A stretch of 64,000 bases of DNA. It comes from Pararhodobacter zhoushanensis. GTDB lineage: Bacteria; Pseudomonadota; Alphaproteobacteria; Rhodobacterales; Rhodobacteraceae. Shown here in pieces: positions 47,261 through 56,637 of this stretch. Under the pieces are notes generated by a model. That model was not told where the DNA came from and did not search any database. It saw nothing but the letters and a program-made list of their open reading frames with translations. The position numbers were made by a program, and so were the translations under genes. The stretch is taken from the NCBI RefSeq assembly GCF_003990445.1, contig NZ_REEZ01000002.1, positions 251,121-315,120 on the forward strand, written 5' to 3'. The number at the start of each line of letters is the position of its first letter. Positions within the stretch are counted from its first letter, which is position 1.

Positions 47261-48185
47261 GGCGGCCTCCGTCGTCACGGTTGACAGTGCGCAGATAGGC
47301 GATCAGCGCGATCATCACGATGATCAGCAAGAGCATCGACAGCGCCGCACCCAAAGGCCAGTTGCGCCCCTGCCCGAATTGCAGCCCGATCAGGTTGCCC
47401 AGCATCATCGTGCGCCCGCCGCCCAGCACGCGCGGGGTCACATAGGCCCCGATCGAGGGTATGAAGACAAGAATGGACCCCGCTACAAAACCCGGTTTCA
47501 CCAGCGGCAGGATCACGTGCCACAGCACGCGGAACCGGCTGGCGTACAGGTCATAGCCCGCCTCGACCAGCCGGAAGTCCAGCTTGTCCATCGCGGCGTA
47601 GAGCGGCAGCACCATCAGCGGCAGGAACACATAGGCCATGCCCAGAAGGATGGCGAAATCACTGTAGAGCATCTGCACCGGCTCGTTGACGATGCCCAGT
47701 CCCATCATCACGGTGTTGAGCAGACCCGTACCCCGGATCAGTTCCTGAATGGCAAAGGTACGGATCAGCAGGTTGGTCCAGAACGGGATGGTGATCAGGA
47801 ACAACCAGAGCGCGCGGCGGTGCGGCGGGCGGGTGGCGATGAACCACGCGGTCGGAAAACCCAGCACGGCGCAGATCACCGTCGTCTGGATCGACAGCCA
47901 GACCGTGCGCCAGAACACCGTCAGGTTGCCCCAGTTCCAGCTGACATTTTCAGGGTCGAAAATGTCCCGCGTCCAGAAGACCTTGAACCAGCCATCCAGC
48001 GAGAAATCCCACGCCACGCCCCCCATATTGCCGGGGCTGAGGAAGGAATAGACGGCGACGATGATCAACGGGCCCGAGGCTGCGAGGATCAACACCGCCA
48101 GCGCGGGCGCGTTCAGCGCCCATTTCCAGCCGTGGCGCTCTTGCGGTTCGCCCTCAGGGGCCGGGTCGGGGGTTTGGGCTGCCAT
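47253..48185 (-). CDS. potB: ABC transporter permease (PotB-like)
   Basis: This is the second permease of the importer, 310 residues. The N-terminal tail is charged (about 25 residues), then six membrane helices with the large periplasmic loop usual for PotB. The coupling loop reads VEAGYDLYASRFRVLWHVILPLVKPGFVAG, and IGAYVTPRVLGGGRTMMLGN is a family signature. It starts four bases after potA and overlaps potC. Confidence 0.87.
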   Translation of the reverse strand: MAAQTPDPAPEGEPQERHGWKWALNAPALAVLILAASGPLIIVAVYSFLSPGNMGGVAWDFSLDGWFKVFWTRDIFDPENVSWNWGNLTVFWRTVWLSIQTTVICAVLGFPTAWFIATRPPHRRALWLFLITIPFWTNLLIRTFAIQELIRGTGLLNTVMMGLGIVNEPVQMLYSDFAILLGMAYVFLPLMVLPLYAAMDKLDFRLVEAGYDLYASRFRVLWHVILPLVKPGFVAGSILVFIPSIGAYVTPRVLGGGRTMMLGNLIGLQFGQGRNWPLGAALSMLLLIIVMIALIAYLRTVNRDDGGRRG

Positions 48186-48189
48186 GCGC

Positions 48190-49275
48190 TCAGCTCCTCA
48201 GCACGCGCAGGGTGCCCGCGCCAAGGGTGATGCCGACCGGCGTGCCGGGTTGCGGCACGGGCAGATCGGCGGTGTTCTGACGGCGCAGGATAAAGTCCTG
48301 CCCGTCGGACAGCGTCAGATGCAGGTGGGTGTCGGTGCCGAAGAACACGCTCGAAGCCACCGTGCCCGACAGCATCCCGCTGCCCGGCTCGCCCAGCACG
48401 GCCTGCTCGGGGCGCACCACGGCGGTGACCGTCTCGCCTATCACGGGCAGATAGCCTGCGGGCAGTCGCGCCTCGGCTGACTGGCCGCCCGGCAGGGTCA
48501 GCGTCGCGACATCGCCGCTGATCGCGGTGACCGGCAGGTCGAGGAAATTGGTATCGCCGATGAAATCCGCCACAAACCGCTCGGCGGGCGCATGGTAGAT
48601 GTCATGCGGCGTTCCCAGTTGCAGGATGCGTCCGGCGCTCATCACCGCGATGCGGTCGGACATGGTCAGGGCTTCTTCCTGATCATGGGTGACGAAGACA
48701 AAGGTGATGCCGGTCTCGGTCTGCAGGCGTTTCAGCTCGCTCTGCATCTCCTTGCGCAGCTTGAGGTCCAGCGCGCTCAGCGGCTCGTCCAGCAGCAGCA
48801 CGCGCGGACGCGGCGCCAGCGCGCGGGCCAATGCGACCCGCTGTTGCTGACCGCCGGAAATCTCGCTGGGTTTGCGGTCGGCCATCGGCTCCATGCGCAC
48901 CAGCCGCAGCATCTCGGCCACCGTTGTGTCCACCTCGCTGCGCGATTTACCCAGCATCTTCAGGCCAAAGCCGATGTTCTGCGCCACGGTCATATGGGGA
49001 AACAGCGCGTAGGACTGGAAGACCGTGTTGACCGGGCGGGCGTTGGGCCCCTTGCCCGCCATCTCTTCGCCCGCGATCTTGAGCGTGCCGCCGGTCGGAT
49101 GCTCGAACCCGGCGATCATCCGCAGCAGCGTGGTCTTGCCGCAACCCGATGGGCCAAGCAGCGTAAAGAACTCGCCGGTGTCGATGCTCAGGTTGATGTC
49201 GGTCAGCGCCCGAAAGGCCGAGGCCCCCTGTCCGAAAACCTTGCTCAGTCCGGCGATCTCGATTTCTTGGGTCAT
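48190..49275 (-). CDS. potA: ABC transporter ATPase (PotA-like)
   Basis: This ATPase subunit has 361 residues: an N-terminal nucleotide-binding domain with Walker [10 protein letters not shown], signature [15 protein letters not shown], Walker B VLLLDEP and switch His in [10 protein letters not shown], then a C-terminal TOBE regulatory domain from about 275 on ([11 protein letters not shown]). PotA, MalK and FbpC share this plan; PotB/C/D next door settle the class. It overlaps the amidohydrolase stop by four bases. Confidence 0.88.
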   Translation of the reverse strand: MTQEIEIAGLSKVFGQGASAFRALTDINLSIDTGEFFTLLGPSGCGKTTLLRMIAGFEHPTGGTLKIAGEEMAGKGPNARPVNTVFQSYALFPHMTVAQNIGFGLKMLGKSRSEVDTTVAEMLRLVRMEPMADRKPSEISGGQQQRVALARALAPRPRVLLLDEPLSALDLKLRKEMQSELKRLQTETGITFVFVTHDQEEALTMSDRIAVMSAGRILQLGTPHDIYHAPAERFVADFIGDTNFLDLPVTAISGDVATLTLPGGQSAEARLPAGYLPVIGETVTAVVRPEQAVLGEPGSGMLSGTVASSVFFGTDTHLHLTLSDGQDFILRRQNTADLPVPQPGTPVGITLGAGTLRVLRS

Positions 49276-50945
49276 TCACCCTCCCAGACGACGCGACCGC
49301 CGCAAATGGTTTTCGCAACCTGCATCGCGCCGATCTGATCGACCGGCACAGACTCGATGTCGTCCGACAGGATCACCACATCGCCCAGATAGCCGGGGCG
49401 CAGGCAGCCTTTGCGATCCTCGGTATGCTCGGCATAGGCGCCGCCGGTGGTATAGGCGGCCAGCACGTCGAGCAGCGGGATGCGCTGATCGCGCGCGCCC
49501 TCATAAGTGGGCCGGGTCATTGCCGCCTGAATGCCGCGCAAAGGGTTCACATCGGCCACCGGCCAGTCCGACGCGAAGGCCAGCTTCGCCCCCGCCTCGG
49601 CCAGATCGCGGCACAGATAGGCATCAACCCAGCGGTCGCGGGCGATCTTGTCCATGGTCGGGAAAACCGGGAAATCCATTGCGCCCGGCGCATGTACCGG
49701 CTGGACCGAGGCGACGACGCCCAGTTCCGCCAGACGCGGGACGTCCTGACGGCTGATCAGCTCGATATGCTCGATCCGGTGGCGCGAGTCGCGCTTTCCA
49801 TTGGCCTTGCGCGCGGCCTCATAGCCGTCGAGCACGCGGCGCACCGCCCCGTCACCGATGGCATGAACGGCGATCTGCAGGCCGCGTCGGTCAGCCTCGA
49901 TTGCGATCTCCTTGAAGCGGGCGTCGCTGTGCAGGGCGTCGCCTTTCCAGCCGGGGGTGGCGGGATAGTCATCAACCAGAACGGCAGTTTCGCTGTCGAT
50001 CACGCCGTCCATGAACAGCTTGACGAACCCCGAGGACAGCCAGTCATCGTTGAACTCGGCGCTCAGAATACTGGCCTGTTCCAGATCGGCGGGCGTGCGG
50101 TGCGGGCGGTAGTGGAACGGCACACGCACACGGGCGGTCAGACGGCCCTGACGGCGCAGTTCGGACAGCACCAGCAGCGTGTAGCGGTTGCCATCCATAT
50201 TCACCAGCGAGGTAAAGCCGTGCTTGGCGCAATGCTTCAACCCGCGCTCCATCGGCTCCAGATCGCGCATCAGGTCGGCGTAGCCGGGCATCGGGTTCGG
50301 CTCTTCGCCCGTGGCAATCCCCGCCGAGATCCGCTCCTCGCCGCTCAGCGCCAGCACCGGCTCGAAAGCGTTGAACTCGCGCAGCTCGCCCGCAGCAAGC
50401 CCATCCTCGGCCATGACGATCTCATTGCCGGTGGGCAGGTCACGGCCCCGCAGGATGCCCGCCATTTCCAGCGCTTTGGTGTTGGCCCAGGCGGTGTGAT
50501 GGTCGGCGGCGCTGAGCAGCACCGGGCGATCGGCGACGATGGCGTCAAGGTCGTGGCGGGTCAGCGAGCGGCCGTAGATCGCGTAATCACACCCCTGCCC
50601 CCGGATCACCGGCACATCGGGGTTGGCGGCGGCATAGGCGGTCAGCGCGGCGCCCAGCGCTTCGGGTCCTTCGATGCCCAGCAGTTGAAGATGCGCCAGT
50701 TCGTTGCCCGCCATGAACAGATGCAGGTGGCTTTCAACGAAACCGGGCAGGACCGTAGCCCCGCCCGCGTCAATCATCCGGCAACCCGGACCGGCCAGTG
50801 CGGCGATGCTCGCCGTGTCGCCCACCGCCATGATCTGATCGCCTTGCAGCGCGACCGCCTCGGCGCGGGGGTGGCGCGCATCCATCGTCAATACGCGGCC
50901 ATTCGTGATGATCAGCGTCGCCAGTGCCATGCCTGAAATACTCAT
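49272..50945 (-). CDS. Amidohydrolase family 3 protein (YtcJ-like)
   Basis: This 557-residue metal-dependent hydrolase of the amidohydrolase superfamily has the family opening [13 protein letters not shown], the metal-binding HxH in [13 protein letters not shown], later His residues in [17 protein letters not shown] and RIEHIELIS, and the Asp in [15 protein letters not shown]. Substrates for this group are largely unknown. As first gene of the transporter operon, with four-base overlap to potA, it may hydrolyse an imported N-acylated or cyclic amine. The start could be the ATG at 50930. Confidence 0.8.
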   Translation of the reverse strand: MSISGMALATLIITNGRVLTMDARHPRAEAVALQGDQIMAVGDTASIAALAGPGCRMIDAGGATVLPGFVESHLHLFMAGNELAHLQLLGIEGPEALGAALTAYAAANPDVPVIRGQGCDYAIYGRSLTRHDLDAIVADRPVLLSAADHHTAWANTKALEMAGILRGRDLPTGNEIVMAEDGLAAGELREFNAFEPVLALSGEERISAGIATGEEPNPMPGYADLMRDLEPMERGLKHCAKHGFTSLVNMDGNRYTLLVLSELRRQGRLTARVRVPFHYRPHRTPADLEQASILSAEFNDDWLSSGFVKLFMDGVIDSETAVLVDDYPATPGWKGDALHSDARFKEIAIEADRRGLQIAVHAIGDGAVRRVLDGYEAARKANGKRDSRHRIEHIELISRQDVPRLAELGVVASVQPVHAPGAMDFPVFPTMDKIARDRWVDAYLCRDLAEAGAKLAFASDWPVADVNPLRGIQAAMTRPTYEGARDQRIPLLDVLAAYTTGGAYAEHTEDRKGCLRPGYLGDVVILSDDIESVPVDQIGAMQVAKTICGGRVVWEGE

Positions 50946-50977
50946 TTCCGTTGGTCCGACTCAAACTTGAGCAACAT

Positions 50978-50987
50978 TTTGATCAAA
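50978..50987. promoter_or_regulatory. TTTGATCAAA palindrome upstream of the amidohydrolase operon
   Basis: A perfect ten-base palindrome lies about 33 bases before the operon start. The rest of 50946-51242 holds no credible gene and serves as the divergent region to the patatin gene. Confidence 0.3.
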
Positions 50988-51242
50988 TTGCAACCCTGCT
51001 GACGAGCCGACCGCAGGGGCCGGGACGCGCAGTGCGCAGATCGCCGCGAAAAGCGGCAGTGCCCTGATGGGGCGGTTCTCAGGGACGTTCACGGCAAGGT
51101 GCGCTGATGCCAAGGGCGCTGACTGTCCGTCAATCTCGACCAAAGCGGACACCGCCCCTATTTAGAGGTTACAAGGGGTCTTTTCCCGCCCGAAGGCACC
51201 CGCAGACGACTCAAAGGTGCCGGAGACACAGGAAGCAAAGCC

Positions 51243-52346
51243 ATGAATAACGGTGAGAAAACGGTACTGGTCCTTCAGGGCGGCGGCGCGCTGGGGGCGT
51301 ATCAGGCGGGTGCGTACGAGATCCTCGCGGCGGGCGGATACCAGCCGGACTGGGTTGCGGGGATCTCGATCGGCGCGATCAATGCGGCGCTGATCTGTGG
51401 CAACCCGCCTACCGAGCGCCGTGCCAGCCTGACCGCCTTCTGGGAGACGATCACGTCGGAATTGCGCGCCCCGCTCTGGCTGGGCGGTGACGCGGCGCGC
51501 CGGGCCTATACCGAAGCGGCAGCGATGGCCGTTGCCTCGACCGGGGTGCCCGGTTTCTTCCGCCCCCGCCCGCTGCCCGCCTTCTGGCCGATGCTCGATC
51601 ACCCCGCCGCCAGCCTTTATGACACCGCCCCGCTGGTCGAGACGCTGCAGTCGCTGGTCGATTTCGACTATCTCAACGACAAGGGCCCGCGCCTGTCTGT
51701 CGGGGCGGTCGATGTCGAGACCGGCAACTTCACCTATTTTGACAGCGCCACAACGCGGATCGGCCCGGAACACATCCTTGCCAGCGGCGCCCTGCCCCCC
51801 GGTTTTCCGGCGGTCGAGATTGACGGACGGCATTATTGGGACGGCGGCCTCGTGTCGAACACGCCGCTGCAATACGTCATGGAAAGCGCCGGGGATGAGC
51901 CGCTTTGTGTCTTCCAGATCGACCTGTTCAGCGCGCGCGGGCCGTTGCCGCCGGATCTGGGCGCGGTGGCGCAGCGGCAAAAGGACATTCAGTATTCCAG
52001 CCGCACCCGGCTGACCACCGACCGCTACAAGACCCTGCATGACCTGCGCGCTGCCGCCCTGCGCCTGCGTGACCGCCTGCCCAAGGATCTGCGCGACGAC
52101 CCCGATCTGGCCGCGCTTTGTGCCATCGGCGGCGGCAGCGCACGGACGCTGGTGCATCTGATCCACCGCAAGGAACGGTTCGAGACGCAGTCAAAGGATT
52201 ACGAATTCTCGCGCCTGAGCATGCATGAGCACTGGGCAGCCGGGGCCAAGGATGCGCAGACGACCCTGCACCACCCGGACTGGATCGCACGGCAGACCGG
52301 GCTGGACGGGTTGCAGGTGTTCGATCTGGCCGAGCACGCCTCTTGA
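51243..52346 (+). CDS. Patatin-like phospholipase family protein
   Basis: This is a Ser-Asp dyad lipid acyl hydrolase. The 367-residue protein has the oxyanion motif LQGGGALGAYQAG, the nucleophile elbow AGISIGAINAAL (GxSxG), and the catalytic Asp in WDGGLVSNTPLQYV. The C-terminal 140 residues (YSSRTRLTTDRYKTL, HLIHRKERFETQSKDYEFS) form the DUF3734 extension seen in a subgroup near polyhydroxybutyrate metabolism genes. It has no signal peptide, so it is probably cytoplasmic. GGAAGC precedes the ATG. Confidence 0.87.
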   Translation: MNNGEKTVLVLQGGGALGAYQAGAYEILAAGGYQPDWVAGISIGAINAALICGNPPTERRASLTAFWETITSELRAPLWLGGDAARRAYTEAAAMAVASTGVPGFFRPRPLPAFWPMLDHPAASLYDTAPLVETLQSLVDFDYLNDKGPRLSVGAVDVETGNFTYFDSATTRIGPEHILASGALPPGFPAVEIDGRHYWDGGLVSNTPLQYVMESAGDEPLCVFQIDLFSARGPLPPDLGAVAQRQKDIQYSSRTRLTTDRYKTLHDLRAAALRLRDRLPKDLRDDPDLAALCAIGGGSARTLVHLIHRKERFETQSKDYEFSRLSMHEHWAAGAKDAQTTLHHPDWIARQTGLDGLQVFDLAEHAS

Positions 52347-52412
52347 GCGCTGTCTTGTGCGCCGCGCGCGCGCCATGGCACAGGTACAGGGCGGTGACAC
52401 AAGGATGCGGCC

Positions 52413-52733
52413 ATGATCACCAATTACGCGGACCACTCCTCGAATGAGCGCACCTTTCTGGCATGGGTGCGCACGGCGGTGGCGATTGTCGGCTTCGGTC
52501 TGGCCTCGGCCCGGCTGCGCGACACGCCCGCGCCGCTGTGGTCCGAGGTGCTGATGCTGATCGCGGGCGGCGTGGTGGTGCTGGTCGCCTATCTGCGCAT
52601 GCGCCACTTGCGCAAACGCATCGACGCGCAGGACAGCTTTGATGACGGCGCGATGGCCAGCGACGCGTTTCTGGCACTGCTGGTCGCCGCCGTCTTCGTG
52701 CTGCTGGCGCTGTTCGCCATCCATGTCAGCTGA
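52413..52733 (+). CDS. DUF202 (YidH-type) inner-membrane protein
   Basis: This 106-residue protein has three membrane helices. The conserved opening NERTFLAWVRTAVAIVGFGLA identifies DUF202; two further helices follow at about 45-62 and 84-104. The function is unknown. Its stop codon abuts the stop codon of the convergent cydX-like gene with no space for a terminator. Confidence 0.82.
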   Translation: MITNYADHSSNERTFLAWVRTAVAIVGFGLASARLRDTPAPLWSEVLMLIAGGVVVLVAYLRMRHLRKRIDAQDSFDDGAMASDAFLALLVAAVFVLLALFAIHVS

Positions 52734-52823
52734 CTACATCAGCACCGAGCGGATCGCATAGGCCACCGCGCCCAGCGCCAGCACACTGCCGACATAGAGC
52801 CCGACGAACCACAGCCAGCGCAT
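52734..52823 (-). CDS. CydX/DUF2474-type small subunit of the bd oxidase
   Basis: This 29-residue single-helix protein opens MRWLWFVGLYVGS and has a hydrophobic stretch to about residue 23. Its ATG overlaps the cydB stop by one base (TGATG), so it is translated with the oxidase. Tiny single-helix subunits at this position stabilise the bd heme site; the W-x-x-G-L-Y-x-x-S pattern resembles the DUF2474/CbdX group found with cyanide-insensitive oxidases. Confidence 0.78.
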   Translation of the reverse strand: MRWLWFVGLYVGSVLALGAVAYAIRSVLM

Positions 52824-53827
52824 CAGTGATACCCGTCGCTGTGCTTCACCTTGCCGCGAAACACCCAATACGAGAACGCGGTATAGGCCAGAATGACCGG
52901 GATCAGCACCACAGCACCGACCAGCAGGAACTTGAGCGAGGCATCGGGTGCTGCGGCCTCGACGATGGTCAGGCTCGGGGGCACCAGATTGGGGTAAAAG
53001 CTGACCCCCAGCCCGGCGAACGAGATCACGAAAATCGCCACCGTGGCCAGAAACGGGCGCATAGGGTGGCCGTGGAACAAGCCGCTCCACAGTTGCCACA
53101 CGGCGAGCGCCAGCAGCACCGGCACGATGGCACTGTAGAGGCCGCTCGGCCAGCCGAACCAGCGCTCAAGGTACTGCGGGTGCAGGAAGGGCGTCGCCAG
53201 ACTGACCGCTGCAATCGCCACCAGAAACGCCAGCGCCAGCGGGCGCGCGAAGCGCTGCGCGCGTTGCAGCGTTTCGCCTTCGGTCTTCAGGATCAGCCAT
53301 GTCGCGCCGAGCAGCGCATAGCCCACCAGCAGCGCCAGCGCCGTCAGCACCGAGAACGGTGTGAACCAGTCCCAGTTGCCCCCGGCATAGGCCCGCCCCT
53401 CGACCGTGATGCCCTGCACTAGCGCGCCCAGCGCCATGCCCTGCGCCAGCGTGGCAACAAGCGAGCCGCCCCAGAAGCCGATCTCCCAGAACCCCTGCAT
53501 CCGCGCCGTGCGGTGCACGAACTCGAACGCCACACCGCGAAACACCAGCCCCAGCAGCATGGCGATGATCAGCGGATAGAGCGCGGGCATGACGATGGCA
53601 TAGGCCAGCGGGAACACCGCAAACAGCCCGCCGCCGCCCAGCACCAGCCATGTCTCGTTGCCATCCCAGACCGGCGCGATGGTGTTCATCGCCAGATGTC
53701 GTTCCTGTCGGTCCTTGAGGAAAGGAAACAGGATGCCGATCCCCAGATCGAACCCGTCTAGCAGGACATAGGCCAGCACACCAAAGGCGATCAGCCCGGC
53801 CCAGATGAAGGAAAGGTCAAAGACCAT
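52823..53827 (-). CDS. cydB: Cytochrome bd-type ubiquinol oxidase subunit II (CydB/CioB)
   Basis: This 334-residue membrane subunit has about eight helices. The opening FGVLAYVLLDGFDLGIGILFP and NTIAPVWDGNETWLVLGGG are diagnostic. It shares no hemes but forms the scaffold for subunit I, which ends four bases upstream. AAGGAGT precedes the ATG. The enzyme reduces oxygen with ubiquinol without pumping protons. Confidence 0.92.
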   Translation of the reverse strand: MVFDLSFIWAGLIAFGVLAYVLLDGFDLGIGILFPFLKDRQERHLAMNTIAPVWDGNETWLVLGGGGLFAVFPLAYAIVMPALYPLIIAMLLGLVFRGVAFEFVHRTARMQGFWEIGFWGGSLVATLAQGMALGALVQGITVEGRAYAGGNWDWFTPFSVLTALALLVGYALLGATWLILKTEGETLQRAQRFARPLALAFLVAIAAVSLATPFLHPQYLERWFGWPSGLYSAIVPVLLALAVWQLWSGLFHGHPMRPFLATVAIFVISFAGLGVSFYPNLVPPSLTIVEAAAPDASLKFLLVGAVVLIPVILAYTAFSYWVFRGKVKHSDGYH

Positions 53828-53830
53828 GGC

Positions 53831-55249
53831 TTACTCCTTGGCCGTCGTGTGCGGTGCTGAGGGACTGGCGGCAACCGGGGTGATCCCGGACGAGCGGGTC
53901 GGGCCGATTTCCTCGATATCGACCCGGTCCTTGGGCCGCTTGCTCATCAGGCGCAGGACGTAAAGCGTGCCGAACCCGAAGACGAAGAAATAGACAATGA
54001 TGAAAGCGATGAGCGAGGTGGCGACAGCCTCGGCCTGCAAGGGCGCGACGCTGTCGGTGGTGCGCAGCAGCCCGTAGACGGTATAGGGCTGACGGCCCAC
54101 CTCGGTGGTGATCCAGCCGCAGAGCACGGCCAGAAAGCCGGTCGGCCCCATCAACACCGCCGCGCGGTGCAGCCAGGGCGACGTGGTCAAGTGTCCGCGC
54201 CAGCGCGCGAAAGCGGCCCACAGGCCAAGGCCCAACATGGCGAAGCCGACGGCGACCATGATACGGAAGGTCCAGAAGATCAGCGCGGATTTCGGGCGCT
54301 CATCCTCGGGGAACGCATCAAGCCCCTGCATCGGCGTGTTCAGGTCATGCGTCAGGATCAGCGAGCCGAGCAGCGGGATCTCGACCGCATAGCGCATCTC
54401 GCCCGCGTCATCGTCGGGCAGGCCGAACAGGATCAGCGGCACGCGCCCCTCGGGGTAGCTTTCATAATGCCCCTCGATGGCAGCGATTTTCGCGGGCTGG
54501 TGCGCCAGAGTGTTCAACCCGTGCGCATCCCCGGCAAAGATCTGGATCGGCGTGACGATCAGCGCCATCCACATCGCCATCGAGAACATGATCGCCGCGC
54601 CCCGGCTTTCTGGCGTGCGCAGCAGATGCCACGCGCCGACCGCGCCGACGACAAAGGCGGTGGTCAGGTAGGCGGCCAGCACCATATGCACCAGACGATA
54701 CGGGAACGAGGGGTTGAAGATGATCGCCCACCAGTTTTCGGGCACGAACTGGCCCAGCTCGTTGATCCCGTAGCCTGCCGGGGTTTGCATCCAGCTGTTG
54801 GCGCTGAGAATCCAGAAGGCCGAGAACAGCGTGCCCACCGCGACAATCGCCGTAGCAGCCATGTGCAGTTTCTCGCCGACGCGCTGACGGCCAAACAGCA
54901 TGATGCCCAGAAAGCCCGCCTCGAGGAAAAAGGCCGACAGCACCTCGTAGCCCATCAGCGGCCCGATCACCGGCCCGGCACGGTCCGAGAACACCGACCA
55001 GTTGGTGCCGAACTGGTAGGACATCACGATCCCCGACACGACGCCCATGCCGAAAGTCACGGCGAAGATCGTCTTCCAGTAGTCGAAGAGCCGCAGATAT
55101 ACGTCGTCGCGCCACCAGAGCCACAGGGCGTTCAAGACCGCCAGAAAACTGGCCAGACCGATGGTGAAGGCCGGGAAAATGATATGCGCCGACACGGTAA
55201 AGGCGAACTGGAAACGGGCCAGATCAATCGCGGCGAAATCGTTGAACAT
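53831..55249 (-). CDS. cydA: Cytochrome bd-type ubiquinol oxidase subunit I (CydA/CioA)
   Basis: This heme- and quinol-binding subunit has 472 residues. His22 in TVSAHIIFPAF corresponds to the first heme ligand, and ANSWMQTPAGY, IAAIEGHYES and GWITTEVGRQPYTVYG are family motifs. The protein is about 50 residues shorter than Escherichia coli CydA and lacks the insert that lengthens the Q-loop, which places it in the short-loop, cyanide-insensitive (Cio) group. That grouping is from length and motif spacing. A strong palindrome lies 83 bases upstream. Confidence 0.92.
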   Translation of the reverse strand: MFNDFAAIDLARFQFAFTVSAHIIFPAFTIGLASFLAVLNALWLWWRDDVYLRLFDYWKTIFAVTFGMGVVSGIVMSYQFGTNWSVFSDRAGPVIGPLMGYEVLSAFFLEAGFLGIMLFGRQRVGEKLHMAATAIVAVGTLFSAFWILSANSWMQTPAGYGINELGQFVPENWWAIIFNPSFPYRLVHMVLAAYLTTAFVVGAVGAWHLLRTPESRGAAIMFSMAMWMALIVTPIQIFAGDAHGLNTLAHQPAKIAAIEGHYESYPEGRVPLILFGLPDDDAGEMRYAVEIPLLGSLILTHDLNTPMQGLDAFPEDERPKSALIFWTFRIMVAVGFAMLGLGLWAAFARWRGHLTTSPWLHRAAVLMGPTGFLAVLCGWITTEVGRQPYTVYGLLRTTDSVAPLQAEAVATSLIAFIIVYFFVFGFGTLYVLRLMSKRPKDRVDIEEIGPTRSSGITPVAASPSAPHTTAKE

Positions 55250-55331
55250 TCGGACACCTCACTCAGGTTCTTGAGCACCCCACCGGGCGCGGCCGCGCCC
55301 TGATCGACGCATCGACGCGGCAGCAGCCCCT

Positions 55332-55350
55332 CTCAGGTACTATACCTGAG
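55332..55350. promoter_or_regulatory. CTCAGGTA-N3-TACCTGAG palindrome upstream of cydA
   Basis: Perfect eight-base arms flank a three-base spacer, 83 bases before cydA. The centre includes TATAGT on the minus strand, a candidate -10 element, so binding should block the promoter. The regulator is not known; a redox or iron-sulfur sensor would fit an oxidase. The rest of 55250-55485 shows no gene. Confidence 0.6.
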
Positions 55351-55485
55351 TCTTAGGCAGACCATACGCCTCCAGGTTAGCACCGGGTAGGTTCGTTCAT
55401 GTCGCACCGACAGAGCCCTGACTTTGCTCATCTTTCCGCCCAAAACGCCCCTCACAGGACAGTCTGTCGCAGCAAGGCTCTGCGT

Positions 55486-56043
55486 TCAACCCCGACGGTG
55501 GCGACGCCACAGGATCACAGCCGCGACGGCAAGCGCGGCAATGAGCGCGCCGATCAACAGCACCTCGACCCGCTCGATCGGGCCGAACAGCGCGGCCAGG
55601 ATCTGCCCGATGACATGCCCGAGCGCAGCATAAAGCACCGACCAGACCGCCGCTGCCAGCGCGTCGAGCAGGGCAAACCGCGCGGTCGAGATCGTCGATT
55701 GCGCCAGCGCCAACGGACCGATCATCCGCATGCCGGGGATAAAGCGGAACACGGTGGCAAAGCGCGCGGGGTTCCGGTCGATGCCGCGCAGCGCGACCGC
55801 GAAACGCGGGCGGGCAGCCAGCTTGCGCACAAACCGATGGTCACGAAACCGCCGCCCTGCCAGAAAGAAGCTCATATCCGCCAGAAAGGCCGCAAAACCC
55901 GCGACCAGCGTGACCTGCCACAACAGCAGCAGATGCCGGTGCGCAAAGACACCGCCAGTGATGGCCGCGGTCTCGCCCTCAAAAAAGCAGCCCACGAACA
56001 CCGCCCACAGGCCGTATTGCGAAATCAGGTGATCAAGGGTCAT
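55486..56043 (-). CDS. DedA-family membrane protein
   Basis: This 185-residue inner-membrane protein belongs to the DedA (SNARE-associated/VTT) family, several members of which flip phospholipid carriers. Features are the re-entrant opening GCFFEGETAAITGGVFAH, the Arg-bearing RFIPGMRMIGPLALA motif and a C-terminal helix with a basic tail (LWRRHRRG). It stands alone between the bd oxidase and the MaoC gene. Confidence 0.85.
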   Translation of the reverse strand: MTLDHLISQYGLWAVFVGCFFEGETAAITGGVFAHRHLLLLWQVTLVAGFAAFLADMSFFLAGRRFRDHRFVRKLAARPRFAVALRGIDRNPARFATVFRFIPGMRMIGPLALAQSTISTARFALLDALAAAVWSVLYAALGHVIGQILAALFGPIERVEVLLIGALIAALAVAAVILWRRHRRG

Positions 56044-56179
56044 GCGGCGATTGACGGGATCGCGCCGAGGCGGGCCGCAACGACAGCGCGAGCAGTCTCA
56101 ACCTTGTTCATCGTCCCGCCCCCTCATCGCGCGTTGAGGTTACGATAGACAGGGGACTGGTCCGACGGCAAGGGCCCGC

Positions 56180-56626
56180 TTACACCGTCGGGCGGGCCTG
56201 CACGATCAGATGACCGACGAACACCTGCACCGGCTTGTCGTCCTGATTAAACGTCGTGCCACGCACCTTGATCAGCCCCTGCGTGGGGCGGGACTGCGAG
56301 GCGCGGACGTCAAGGATTTCGCTGTGAACCCGCAACACGTCGCCGGGGCGCACCGGGCGTGGCCAGTTCAATTCCTCGAACCCGGCACCAATGATACCGC
56401 CAGCCGGCGTCAGCTCTCCGCCCTGCAACAGCTTCATGGTCATCGCCGCCGTGTGCCAGCCGCTTGCAGCCAGTCCCCGGAACAGGCTGCCCTTGGCCGC
56501 CTCGGCATCCAGATGGAACGGTTGCGGATCAAACTCGGTGGCGAAGCGGATCACGTCGGCCCCGGTCACGGTCAGCGTGCCCGAGCCATAGGTCTGCCCC
56601 GGTGCGAAATCCTCAAGATAGAGCAT
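56180..56626 (-). CDS. MaoC-like hotdog-fold dehydratase
   Basis: This 148-residue protein has a single hotdog domain of the MaoC/R-hydratase type. The active-site pattern is FATEFDPQPFHLDAEAA with GLAASGWHTAAMTMKLL, and LNWPRPVRPGDVLRV in the second half. It likely hydrates an enoyl-CoA, substrate unknown. The start at 56626 follows GGAAGG, 11 bases after the MATE gene stop, so the genes are probably co-transcribed. Confidence 0.85.
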   Translation of the reverse strand: MLYLEDFAPGQTYGSGTLTVTGADVIRFATEFDPQPFHLDAEAAKGSLFRGLAASGWHTAAMTMKLLQGGELTPAGGIIGAGFEELNWPRPVRPGDVLRVHSEILDVRASQSRPTQGLIKVRGTTFNQDDKPVQVFVGHLIVQARPTV

Positions 56627-56637
56627 CGCCTTCCATC

